Positions 1 to 5,764 are shown, counted from the first letter of the stretch. The stretch: DNA of 7,873 bases from an uncultured Campylobacter sp. (GCF_938045535.1 NZ_CALIMQ010000029.1:1-7873), one strand, 5' to 3'. The notes: generated by a model from the letters alone, not told the origin. Numbers and translations are program-made.

Positions 1-119
1 CCCGCCTCTACCGCTTTGATACCGAAATCGCCGAACGTCAAGGAATTTCCTCTCGTCGCATAGCCGCGATTGCGACCTTTCATCATCTTGCGGTATTTTG
101 TTCTTTTTGGCATCAACAT
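1..119 (-). CDS. rplP: 50S ribosomal protein L16, N-terminal part (3' end outside window)
   Basis: Only the first 39 codons are present; the gene runs off the left edge. The visible protein starts MLMPKRTKYRKMMKGRNRG and continues with a TFGDFGIKAVEAG segment, the standard start of bacterial L16. L16 belongs to the large subunit and helps position tRNA near the A site and peptidyl transferase centre. Two in-frame ATGs exist, at 119 and 113. I choose 119 because the family starts M-L-x-P-K-R and because GAGGT lies about 8 nt upstream of it, inside the end of rpsC. The gap to the rpsC stop is 2 bp, so the gene is translated as part of the S10 operon. Identity is secure from the N-terminus; nothing can be said about the missing two thirds. 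Confidence 0.96.
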   Translation of the reverse strand, partial: MLMPKRTKYRKMMKGRNRGYATRGNSLTFGDFGIKAVEA

Positions 120-121
120 AA

Positions 122-817
122 CTATTTACCTCTTCTTGGTCTGCGTGTTTTTTTAGGCGCATCATCGGTCTTTTCGGCCTGGATGCCTTTTTGTAAAATT
201 TCACCCTTAAAGATCCAAACCTTAATGCCGATATTACCGTAAGTCGTATGTGCTTCGGCAAAGCCGTAATCGATCCTAGCCCTTAGAGTATGGAGCGGAA
301 CGCGTCCCTCCAAATACCATTCGGTTCTAGCCATCTCAGCGCCGCCTAAGCGACCTGCGACGCAAATTTTAATTCCCTTTGCGCCTGCTTTTTGAGCGCC
401 TTGGATGACTTTCTTCATAGCGCGGCGGAATGCAACGCGGCGCTCCAACTGCATGGCTACGTTTTCCGCAGCCAAAAGTGCGTTCGAGCCTACTTTGCGC
501 TCCTCTTTGATATTGATGGCTATGTCTTTATTGACTAGCTTAACGACTTCGCTTCTTAAATTTTCAACCTCGCCGCCTTTTTTCCCGATGATAATACCCG
601 GTCTTGCGGCTACGATCGTTACGCGAATTTTCTTAGCCGTTCTTTCGATCAAAATTTGGCTAATTCCCGCATAATAAAGCTTAGCTTTTAAAAATTTGCG
701 GATCTTGTAATCCTCGCCGATACTCTCGGAAAGCGTCGCTTTAGAAGGAAACCATCTAGACTCCCAATTTCGATTAATTCCTAATCTTAAACCGATCGGA
801 TTTACTTTCTGTCCCAT
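122..817 (-). CDS. rpsC: 30S ribosomal protein S3
   Basis: This 231-aa protein is full length for bacterial S3 (about 233 aa in E. coli). It starts with the family signature MGQKVNPIGLRLG. A KH type-2 RNA-binding domain follows, with its GKKG loop at residues 78-81 (GIIIGKKGGEV). The C-terminal half has the GRLGGAEMAR and HTLRARIDYG signatures. The tail, TRRPRRGK, is very basic. S3 lies at the mRNA entry channel of the small subunit and takes part in mRNA unwinding together with S4 and S5. The ATG at 817 directly abuts the rplV stop codon at 818-820. Its Shine-Dalgarno, AAGGAAG, lies inside the end of rplV, so the two genes are probably translationally coupled. Confidence 0.98.
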   Translation of the reverse strand: MGQKVNPIGLRLGINRNWESRWFPSKATLSESIGEDYKIRKFLKAKLYYAGISQILIERTAKKIRVTIVAARPGIIIGKKGGEVENLRSEVVKLVNKDIAINIKEERKVGSNALLAAENVAMQLERRVAFRRAMKKVIQGAQKAGAKGIKICVAGRLGGAEMARTEWYLEGRVPLHTLRARIDYGFAEAHTTYGNIGIKVWIFKGEILQKGIQAEKTDDAPKKTRRPRRGK

Positions 818-1150
818 TTACGCTTCCTTCTTACTTGGTTTCGCTACTTCGACGATGATGTGCGAAGTAGGCTTGCGGATACGGCTAGCCGTACCTCTGG
901 CGCGCGGACGAAATCTCTTAAGCACCGGACCTACATCCACTCGGCAGCTGGTAACTACGACCTCTTCAGGCTCAAAGCCGCCGTTTGCGACCGCACTTGA
1001 AATCGCCGTAGCGATATATTTAGCGCCGCGATTAGGCGTAAATTCCAAAGTAGCAAGGGCAAATTCCGCATTCATGCCTTGAATTTGTTTTGCGATAAGT
1101 CTTGTTTTTGTCGGCGAAAGGCGAACAAATTTAATAGTTGATTTACTCAT
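818..1150 (-). CDS. rplV: 50S ribosomal protein L22
   Basis: This 110-aa protein matches the usual L22 length. The core begins VRLSPTKTRLIAKQI. The family signature spans about residues 78-102 (KRFRPRARGTASRIRKPTSHI), the long beta-hairpin that lines the nascent-peptide exit tunnel and is the site of macrolide-resistance changes in other bacteria. No deletion or insertion is apparent in that loop. The start at 1150 is supported by AAGGA 6 nt upstream. The rpsS stop is 9 bp upstream. The C-terminus is slightly Lys-rich (AKPSKKEA). The gene belongs to the S10 operon. Confidence 0.98.
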   Translation of the reverse strand: MSKSTIKFVRLSPTKTRLIAKQIQGMNAEFALATLEFTPNRGAKYIATAISSAVANGGFEPEEVVVTSCRVDVGPVLKRFRPRARGTASRIRKPTSHIIVEVAKPSKKEA

Positions 1151-1159
1151 ATTCTATCC

Positions 1160-1441
1160 TTACTTGCCGATCTTTTTCTGCACGGAGCCTTTGTGGCCCT
1201 TGAAAGTGCGTGTAGGAGCGAACTCGCCTAATTTATAACCGATATGATGCTCGGTGACGTAAACCGGGATAAAATTCTTTCCGTTATGAACGTTAAACGT
1301 AAGTCCGATCATCTCAGGCACGATCGTGCTTCGTCTCGACCAAGTCTTGATCGGTTTATTATCGCCGGCTTTCTTTGCCGCAACGACTTTTTTCATTACG
1401 TGATCATCTACGAAAGGACCTTTTTTTAGCGATCTAGCCAT
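1160..1441 (-). CDS. rpsS: 30S ribosomal protein S19
   Basis: This 93-aa protein is full length for S19. It starts MARSLKKGPFVDDHV and contains the family signature IPVYVTEHHIGYKLGEF at about residues 58-74, followed by APTRTFKGHKG. S19 sits in the head of the small subunit, pairs with S13 and contacts the decoding-side tRNA region and 23S rRNA bridges. The start at 1441 is preceded by a strong purine stretch, AAGGAAAGGAAA. The gap to the rplB stop is 2 bp. Nothing in the protein is unusual. Confidence 0.98.
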   Translation of the reverse strand: MARSLKKGPFVDDHVMKKVVAAKKAGDNKPIKTWSRRSTIVPEMIGLTFNVHNGKNFIPVYVTEHHIGYKLGEFAPTRTFKGHKGSVQKKIGK

Positions 1442-1443
1442 TT

Positions 1444-2274
1444 TTATTTTCCTTTCCTTCTTGAAATTATAAGCTTATCGCTCGCTTTTTTATGGCGAGT
1501 TTTATAGCCCTTTGTCGGTTTGCCCCACGGAGTTACTGGATGGCGACCGGAGTTTTTCTTACCCTCGCCACCGCCGTGCGGGTGATCGACCGGGTTCATC
1601 GCAGAACCTCTGGTTTGAGGGCGGATACCTCTGTGGCGGTTGCGTCCGGCTTTACCGATGACGACGTTTGCCCACTCTTCGTTACCCACTACGCCGATAC
1701 TGGCCATGCACTCTGCAAGCACTCTTCTCATCTCGCCGCTAGGCAGACGTAAAATGACGTATTTTTCCTCTTTACCCATAAGCTGAGCATAGCCTCCTGC
1801 GCTACGTGCCATTTGAGCACCTTTGCCCGGTTTTAACTCGATATTATGCAGGATAGTTCCCACAGGGATATTTTTCATCTTCATCGCGTTACCGGGTTTA
1901 ATATCCAATCCACCCTCGGCAGCGGCTACTACGTCGCCCACATTAAGATCGTTAGGTTTGATTATGTAGCGCTTCTCGCCGTCTGCGTATGAGATCAGCG
2001 CGATACGGCAGTTGCGATTCGGATCGTATTCGATCGCCTCGACCTTGCCAGCAACGCCGAATTTATTTCGCTTAAAATCGATGATTCTATAAAGTTTAGC
2101 AGCTCCTGCTTGTTTATGGCGGCTGGTAATGCGACCGTTATTGTTCCTTCCGGCTGCGGCAGGAATTTTAACAAGCAAACCTCTAACGCTAGCTTTTGCA
2201 GTGATATCCTCGCTGCTAAGCCCTGTCATAAATCTTCTACTTGGAGTATAGGGTTTATAAGTTTTAATCGCCAT
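1444..2274 (-). CDS. rplB: 50S ribosomal protein L2
   Basis: This 276-aa protein is close to E. coli L2 (273 aa). L2 is one of the earliest-assembling and most conserved large-subunit proteins. It binds 23S rRNA near the peptidyl transferase centre and is needed for subunit association. The hallmark MNPVDHPHGGGEGK lies near residues 226-239. The first His (about H231) matches the residue numbered His229 in mature E. coli L2, long implicated in peptidyl transferase activity. The C-terminus, PVTPWGKPTKGYKTR then a basic tail, is standard. GGAGG lies 7 nt before the ATG at 2274, the strongest Shine-Dalgarno in the operon. The rplW stop ends 1 bp upstream. Confidence 0.99.
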   Translation of the reverse strand: MAIKTYKPYTPSRRFMTGLSSEDITAKASVRGLLVKIPAAAGRNNNGRITSRHKQAGAAKLYRIIDFKRNKFGVAGKVEAIEYDPNRNCRIALISYADGEKRYIIKPNDLNVGDVVAAAEGGLDIKPGNAMKMKNIPVGTILHNIELKPGKGAQMARSAGGYAQLMGKEEKYVILRLPSGEMRRVLAECMASIGVVGNEEWANVVIGKAGRNRHRGIRPQTRGSAMNPVDHPHGGGEGKKNSGRHPVTPWGKPTKGYKTRHKKASDKLIISRRKGK

Positions 2275-2275
2275 T

Positions 2276-2557
2276 TTACGCCTCCACGCTTTCTAAGCTT
2301 GCACCCTCAGGTAGTTTGACATAGAATTTCTTCACATCATTTCTAACGCCAGTTCTGCCTTTAAATCTTTTTAATTTGCCGTCCTGTCTTAAAGAATTTA
2401 TCTTTAGCGGAGTGATCCCGAAATAGTTCTTCAAAACGCTCTTTAGTCCGTTTTTCGTAACCGACGGGCTAGTTTGGATAACGACCACGCCGTTTTCTTG
2501 AAGACCGAGAGACTTTTCCGTATAAAGGATCGTTTTGATATCTGTTATATCTGCCAT
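2276..2557 (-). CDS. rplW: 50S ribosomal protein L23
   Basis: This 93-aa protein has the usual L23 length. The N-terminal TEKS (residues 13-16) is the conserved TEK motif of the family. The C-terminal part has the RNA-binding segment GRTGVRNDVKKFYVKL (about residues 67-82). L23 lies at the tunnel exit and is the docking point for trigger factor and SRP. The start at 2557 has AGAGGA upstream, inside the end of rplD. Only 1 bp separates it from the rplD stop. The sequence diverges from E. coli, as usual for L23, but position in the operon and the two motifs make the identity firm. Confidence 0.97.
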   Translation of the reverse strand: MADITDIKTILYTEKSLGLQENGVVVIQTSPSVTKNGLKSVLKNYFGITPLKINSLRQDGKLKRFKGRTGVRNDVKKFYVKLPEGASLESVEA

Positions 2558-2558
2558 T

Positions 2559-3173
2559 TTAGTCCTCTTTCACTATTGATTCAAATGCCGCTTTTTCGAA
2601 TACGACCGAGCCGTAAACTGCGATTAGGTAAGCATTGACCTCGCTTGCATCGACGACATAGCAATTCTTAAGATTTCTATAGGCCAAAAGAGTTTGTGCG
2701 TCTAGCTCGTTTTTAACGATCAGCGCATCTCTAACGCCCAGTTTCTTAATAAAATTTGCCGCATCTTTAGTCTTGCCGCTTTTTAGTTCTAAATCGTCGA
2801 AGATAAAAATTTTACCCTCATTTGCTTTCTCATTGATAGCAAATTCCAGCGCAAGGCGTTTTTGCTTTTTATTGACCTTCTGCTCGTAATTTCGCTCGTT
2901 AGTCGGACCGAATGCAACCGCGCCGCCTACCCAGACGTTAGTTCTGGTTGAGCCTGCGCGTGCGCCGCCGCGACCCTTTTGTCGCCAAGGTTTTTTGCCG
3001 CCGCCGCTAACTTCGGCGCGAGTTTTAACCTTCGCCGTGTTTGCGCGAAGCGAAGCAAGGTAAGATTTGACGTACAAATATAGATTGTGCGAATTGACTT
3101 CCGAAAATTTCACAGGGATTTCAATTTCGCTTGCTTTTTCTAGTTTTTCGTTAAGCACGCTTACTTTACTCAT
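2559..3173 (-). CDS. rplD: 50S ribosomal protein L4
   Basis: This 204-aa protein has the normal L4 length. The conserved extended loop that reaches the exit tunnel runs over about residues 48-98 and contains GGGKKPWRQKGRGGARAGS followed by WVGGAVAFGP. In E. coli, L4 also represses its own S10 operon through the mRNA leader. Whether that happens here is doubtful, because the leader in this window is only about 60 nt. The ATG at 3173 overlaps the rplC stop by 4 bp (ATGA), which implies translational coupling to rplC. AAGGA lies inside the last rplC codons. Confidence 0.98.
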   Translation of the reverse strand: MSKVSVLNEKLEKASEIEIPVKFSEVNSHNLYLYVKSYLASLRANTAKVKTRAEVSGGGKKPWRQKGRGGARAGSTRTNVWVGGAVAFGPTNERNYEQKVNKKQKRLALEFAINEKANEGKIFIFDDLELKSGKTKDAANFIKKLGVRDALIVKNELDAQTLLAYRNLKNCYVVDASEVNAYLIAVYGSVVFEKAAFESIVKED

Positions 3174-3748
3174 TTTACTATCCTTATTCTGCCCATTGCG
3201 CCGTTAAATCCAGGAACCGAGCCTTTAAGCACTAAAATTTTATTCTCGGCGTCGAAGCTTACGACCTCGTTTTTAGCGGTGATCGTTTCGTTTCCAGTGT
3301 GTCCCGCCATCCTCATACCGGGCTGAACGCGACCGGGCCACTCGCAGTTGCCAATAGAACCAGGCCTTCGGTGGAAGCGGCTACCGTGCGCTGCAGGACC
3401 GCCCGCAAAGCCATGGCGCTTAATAACGCCCTGATAACCCTTGCCCTTGGATCTGAAGCTTACTTTTACGATCTTCGCTCCGCTCAAAACATCTAAATTT
3501 TGATCGCCAAGCTCGGCATTTTCTAAGCTTAGAGTCGCAAATTTATTAAATTCCTTGCTTAGGCTATATTTTTTTTGAATTCCGGCGATAGCTTTGTTAT
3601 GCGCTTTGCCGTCTGCGTAGGCTACGATAGCTTTTTTCTCATCGCAAACTTCGCAAATTTTGGTATTGATAAGTCGCAAAAGCGTCACGGGCGTGCTGCT
3701 CGTGTCGATCGTCCTACTCATACCTATTTTTTCTACGATATATTCCAT
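3170..3748 (-). CDS. rplC: 50S ribosomal protein L3
   Basis: This 192-aa protein is somewhat shorter than E. coli L3 (209 aa). The core signature is seen: SKGKGYQGVIKRHGFAGGP (residues 100-118), then HGSRFHRRPGSIG and MRMAGHTGN. L3 organises 23S rRNA near the peptidyl transferase centre. Glu136 in GSIGNCEWPG falls where E. coli L3 has Gln150, the residue N5-methylated by PrmB, so that modification seems impossible here. This is an alignment from memory. The start at 3748 follows AAGGGG with about 7 nt spacing. rpsJ ends 11 bp upstream, the widest gap in the operon. Confidence 0.98.
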   Translation of the reverse strand: MEYIVEKIGMSRTIDTSSTPVTLLRLINTKICEVCDEKKAIVAYADGKAHNKAIAGIQKKYSLSKEFNKFATLSLENAELGDQNLDVLSGAKIVKVSFRSKGKGYQGVIKRHGFAGGPAAHGSRFHRRPGSIGNCEWPGRVQPGMRMAGHTGNETITAKNEVVSFDAENKILVLKGSVPGFNGAMGRIRIVK

Positions 3749-3759
3749 TGTTTTACCCC

Positions 3760-4071
3760 TTATTTGCCCATCGCGTGAACTTCGACGTTGACTTCCGGAG
3801 CCAAATCAAGCTTAGTTAGCGAATCAACCGTATCTGGCGTAGCCGCTACGATATCTAGCATACGAGCGTGAATTTTCATCTCAAACTGCTCTCTGGAGTC
3901 TTTATTTACGTGCGGAGATCTTAAAACGGTGTAGCGTTTAATCTTCGTAGGCATCGGCACGGGACCTCTGACGTCCGCACCTGTTCTTTTTACGGCTTCA
4001 ACGATAGCCGAAACTGTGCGATCTAAAACTCGATGGTCATAAGCCTTGAGTTTTAACCTAATTTTTTGCAT
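3760..4071 (-). CDS. rpsJ: 30S ribosomal protein S10 (NusE)
   Basis: First gene of the operon. The protein is 103 aa and starts MQKIRLKLKAYDHR. It contains the S10 signature loop RGPVPMPTKIKRYTVL at residues 35-50, followed by SPHVNKDSREQF. S10 is a small-subunit head protein and, as NusE, binds NusB and NusG in antitermination and transcription-translation coupling. A longer reading would start at a GTG at 4074, one codon earlier. I prefer the ATG at 4071 because it gives the normal 103-aa length and leaves 6 nt after AAGGA, against 3 nt for the GTG. The promoter lies about 65 bp upstream. Confidence 0.98.
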   Translation of the reverse strand: MQKIRLKLKAYDHRVLDRTVSAIVEAVKRTGADVRGPVPMPTKIKRYTVLRSPHVNKDSREQFEMKIHARMLDIVAATPDTVDSLTKLDLAPEVNVEVHAMGK

Positions 4072-4130
4072 CACTTTTCCTTAATAAAGAACTTGTCGCA
4101 ACGCGCGACCCTTTGTTTCAAACAAAAGAC
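4072..4130 (-). promoter_or_regulatory. Short 5' leader of the S10 operon with two small dyads
   Basis: With transcription starting about 5-9 nt past the -10 box, the rpsJ leader is about 55-60 nt. It contains a near-start palindrome with 7-bp arms around a single base (TTTGTTT-C-AAACAAA, 4112-4126) and a GC hairpin (GTCGC, 5-nt loop, GCGAC, 4095-4109). It ends in the ribosome binding site AAGGA (4079-4083 in + numbering). The enterobacterial S10 leader, where L4 acts, is far longer, so that mechanism is probably absent. The hairpin may stabilise the 5' end or control initiation; no function is shown. Confidence 0.5.
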
Positions 4131-4134
4131 GCAC

Positions 4135-4163
4135 ATTATATAAAAGCGCTCCGGTTTTGTCAA
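4135..4163 (-). promoter_or_regulatory. Sigma70 promoter of the S10 operon, full consensus
   Basis: On the minus strand the -35 box is TTGACA (4158-4163), the spacer is exactly 17 bp (4141-4157), and the -10 box is TATAAT (4135-4140), giving 12 of 12 consensus bases at optimal spacing. The expected start is near 4126-4130. It sits correctly to drive rpsJ and the whole ribosomal operon. Campylobacter promoters often keep only the -10 box, so the perfect -35 suggests unusually strong expression. Confidence 0.92.
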
Positions 4164-4187
4164 GAAAATAGCCAAATTTTATGGAAA

Positions 4188-4209
4188 TATTTCCTTTTAA
4201 TAAGGAAAA
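4188..4209. repeat. Dyad repeat copy A, upstream of S10 promoter
   Basis: This is one of two identical 22-bp copies. It contains a perfect inverted repeat, TTTCCTT, 5 bp, AAGGAAA (4190-4208). Its left arm is also part of a 12-bp perfect palindrome, GGAAATATTTCC (4183-4194), so copy A carries three GGAAA half-sites. It lies 24 bp upstream of the S10 -35 box, a possible activator or remote operator position. No known regulator consensus is recognised. Confidence 0.75.
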
Positions 4210-4313
4210 ATATATAGAATTTCGAAAATTTTTTAGAGTGTCGGAAATTTTCAATACAAAAATTTTAGATAAATTTGAAATAGATATAAAAATTTCATAG
4301 GATTTTTCAGATT

Positions 4314-4335
4314 TATTTCCTTTTAATAAGGAAAA
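4314..4335. repeat. Dyad repeat copy B, upstream of the ATPase gene
   Basis: This copy is identical over 22 bp to 4188-4209, with arms TTTCCTT and AAGGAAA around TTAAT. It ends 15 bp before the ATPase start codon and would cover the -35 region of the candidate promoter there. The offset between copies is 126 bp. The AAGGA within the right arm is 18 nt from the ATG, too far for a normal Shine-Dalgarno. Confidence 0.75.
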
Positions 4336-4338
4336 TTT

Positions 4339-4344
4339 TAAAAT
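4339..4344 (+). promoter_or_regulatory. Candidate -10 box of the ATPase gene (possible leaderless start)
   Basis: TAAAAT ends 6 bp before the ATG at 4351, so initiation at the usual distance would make the ATG itself the mRNA 5' end. An alternative is TATAAA at 4285-4290, which would give a leader of about 55 nt. Neither has a good -35 box, and no close Shine-Dalgarno precedes the gene. The choice cannot be made from sequence. Confidence 0.35.
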
Positions 4345-4350
4345 ACTCGC

Positions 4351-5682
4351 ATGAATGATCTGAAATTTTTTTACGAAAATCCGCCGGAATTTGCAGGCTT
4401 TATCCCGCGCAAAAGAGGTATCGGCTCTGCCAAAACCATAATCTACGGAGTGCTAAATTCCGGCAAAAGCGCCGTGCTGAAAAATGAAATTTCAGAGCTT
4501 AAAAAAGATGAAATTTTGTATCTAAATTTAGCTGATCTACGCCTTGAGGATATGGTAGCAGGTGGCACGATCGTTGCGGCCAAAAATAGCGCAGACAATA
4601 TAAACGGCAGCGAAGTAAATGAGAATGAAATAAGTAGAGAGACTACGCTCGATGCAGATATTTCGGATATAGATGAATTTTACTGCGCCGCCATAAAAAA
4701 TACAGATACAAAAAATGAAAGCGCAAACAGCTTAAACAACGCAAAAAATGCGGAGTCAGGTGGCATAAAAAACAGGAGCGAGAATTTCTTTCGCGAGATC
4801 AAGAAGTTTTTGACGGTCAACGAGCAAATTTCATCGCTTTTTTTAGATAATTTTAGTAGCGCCAATTTTGAAATTTCATCACTTCAAAGCTTCGCCGAGG
4901 GGCTAAATTTAAAGCGTTTTATCATCTCTACGCGCGATAGAGAGCTTATTCTGCCAGGCTTTGAGCGGCTTGAGCTTTTGCCGCTTTCGTTTGAGGAATT
5001 TATCGCCTTCGACAAGCGCCACAACGAGATAAACTCGATGATTTCGGCGTTTTTAGCCCAAGGCGGCGGCCCAAAAAACCCCTTCATGGCCCCCGCCGAA
5101 ATTTTAGAATTCGAGCAGGGGCTGCTTACGGCAAACTTTAGCCGCACGGAAATTTTAATCCTCAAAGAGTGCTTAAGCTTCGTTCACACCGCATTTAGCG
5201 CAAATAAAATTTACACCGCGCTAAAGCCGCGCATTAAGATCTCTAAAGACGCCGTATACGGCACTATCGCCAAACTTGAGCGGGAAAATTTCATCAGATT
5301 TTTAAGCAAGGCGGGCGAGCCTGCGCGCGCAAAAAAGCTATATTTTTCGCATTTTAATATGCGCGAAATTTTAACGAGTAAAAAGGTCTTCTCGAAAAAA
5401 TTTGCCAACGTCCTTTTCTGCGAGCTTTTGGGGTTAAATACGCCGATTTTTTACACAAAAGAGCTGGATTTTTACCTGCCTGCTCTAAAGATGGGGGTTC
5501 TCGTCATTCCTTTCAGCGACGCGGACATTATCTTTTTAAAATTCCGCAAAATTTTAAGCGTGCTCAAGAGACTCGGTATCACGAGCTTAAAAGTCGTTTC
5601 TATGGCAAACTCCGGCAGGCTCGAGATTGAGGGCATCCGCTGCGACGTCATACCCTTTCACGAATTCGCGCTTAGCTTCTGA
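4351..5682 (+). CDS. P-loop ATPase, AAA_14/DUF4143-like (archaeal-type ATPase family)
   Basis: This 443-aa cytosolic protein has no signal or membrane segment. Walker A is GVLNSGKS (residues 33-40). Walker B is probably SLFLDNF (162-168) with Asp166; the next residue is Asn rather than the usual Glu/Asp. A sensor-like strand RFIISTRDREL (189-199) and ELLPLSFEEF (208-217) follow, the latter typical of AAA_14 ATPases. Residues 262-340 resemble a winged helix. The end (FANVLFCELL..., ELDFYLP at 371-377) resembles the nuclease-fold domain of DUF4143/DUF234 proteins, but no matching ExK is seen. Residues 70-145 are an Asn/Ser/Glu/Lys-rich low-complexity insert splitting the ATPase core. Related proteins are poorly characterised, so cellular role and substrate are unknown. 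It is divergent from rpsJ and the first gene of the plus-strand block. Fold assignment is by motif only. Confidence 0.8.
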   Translation: MNDLKFFYENPPEFAGFIPRKRGIGSAKTIIYGVLNSGKSAVLKNEISELKKDEILYLNLADLRLEDMVAGGTIVAAKNSADNINGSEVNENEISRETTLDADISDIDEFYCAAIKNTDTKNESANSLNNAKNAESGGIKNRSENFFREIKKFLTVNEQISSLFLDNFSSANFEISSLQSFAEGLNLKRFIISTRDRELILPGFERLELLPLSFEEFIAFDKRHNEINSMISAFLAQGGGPKNPFMAPAEILEFEQGLLTANFSRTEILILKECLSFVHTAFSANKIYTALKPRIKISKDAVYGTIAKLERENFIRFLSKAGEPARAKKLYFSHFNMREILTSKKVFSKKFANVLFCELLGLNTPIFYTKELDFYLPALKMGVLVIPFSDADIIFLKFRKILSVLKRLGITSLKVVSMANSGRLEIEGIRCDVIPFHEFALSF

Positions 5683-5696
5683 TTTATTGACATCTC

Positions 5697-5724
5697 ATAT
5701 CATAAAATACAAATTTTATGATAT
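5697..5724. repeat. Perfect inverted repeat, 12-bp arms, operator or terminator
   Basis: Arms ATATCATAAAAT (5697-5708) and ATTTTATGATAT (5713-5724) match perfectly around a 4-bp ACAA loop. The dyad starts 15 bp after the ATPase stop and its right arm overlaps the TATAAT of the next gene. It could be an operator for a dimeric repressor, possibly the winged-helix protein just downstream. It could instead be a weak AT-rich terminator, since a short TTTT follows. The -10 overlap makes me favour the operator reading. Confidence 0.7.
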
Positions 5725-5727
5725 AAT
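5722..5727 (+). promoter_or_regulatory. -10 box of the 111-aa winged-helix gene
   Basis: TATAAT lies 37 bp before the start codon at 5765. A TTGACA is present at 5687-5692, but its 29-bp spacing is too long for it to act with this -10, and no other good -35 is seen, as is common in Campylobacter. The box shares its first three bases with the inverted repeat at 5697-5724, so a protein bound there should block it. Confidence 0.6.
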
Positions 5728-5764
5728 TTTGGTAAACCCATATCAATTACATAAAGGGAAGCCG

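Noticed and set aside
405..674. Plus-strand open frames antisense to ribosomal genes (for example here and at 1492-1752)
   Set aside because: They mirror the codon pattern of the ribosomal genes on the other strand and have no initiation signals or recognisable products.
4183..4335. CRISPR-like repeat-spacer unit from the two identical dyads
   Set aside because: Only two copies exist, the interval is about 104 bp, and no Cas-type gene is present; operator-like use is simpler.
5687..5727. TTGACA at 5687-5692 as the -35 partner of TATAAT at 5722-5727
   Set aside because: The spacing is 29 bp, far beyond the 16-18 bp used by sigma70; TACAAA at 15-bp spacing is only a weak alternative.
5627..5764. 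Upstream 46-codon extension of the winged-helix gene
   Set aside because: It overlaps the ATPase gene in another frame and would ignore the good AAAGGGAA ribosome binding site before the ATG at 5765; the extension has no domain-like sequence.
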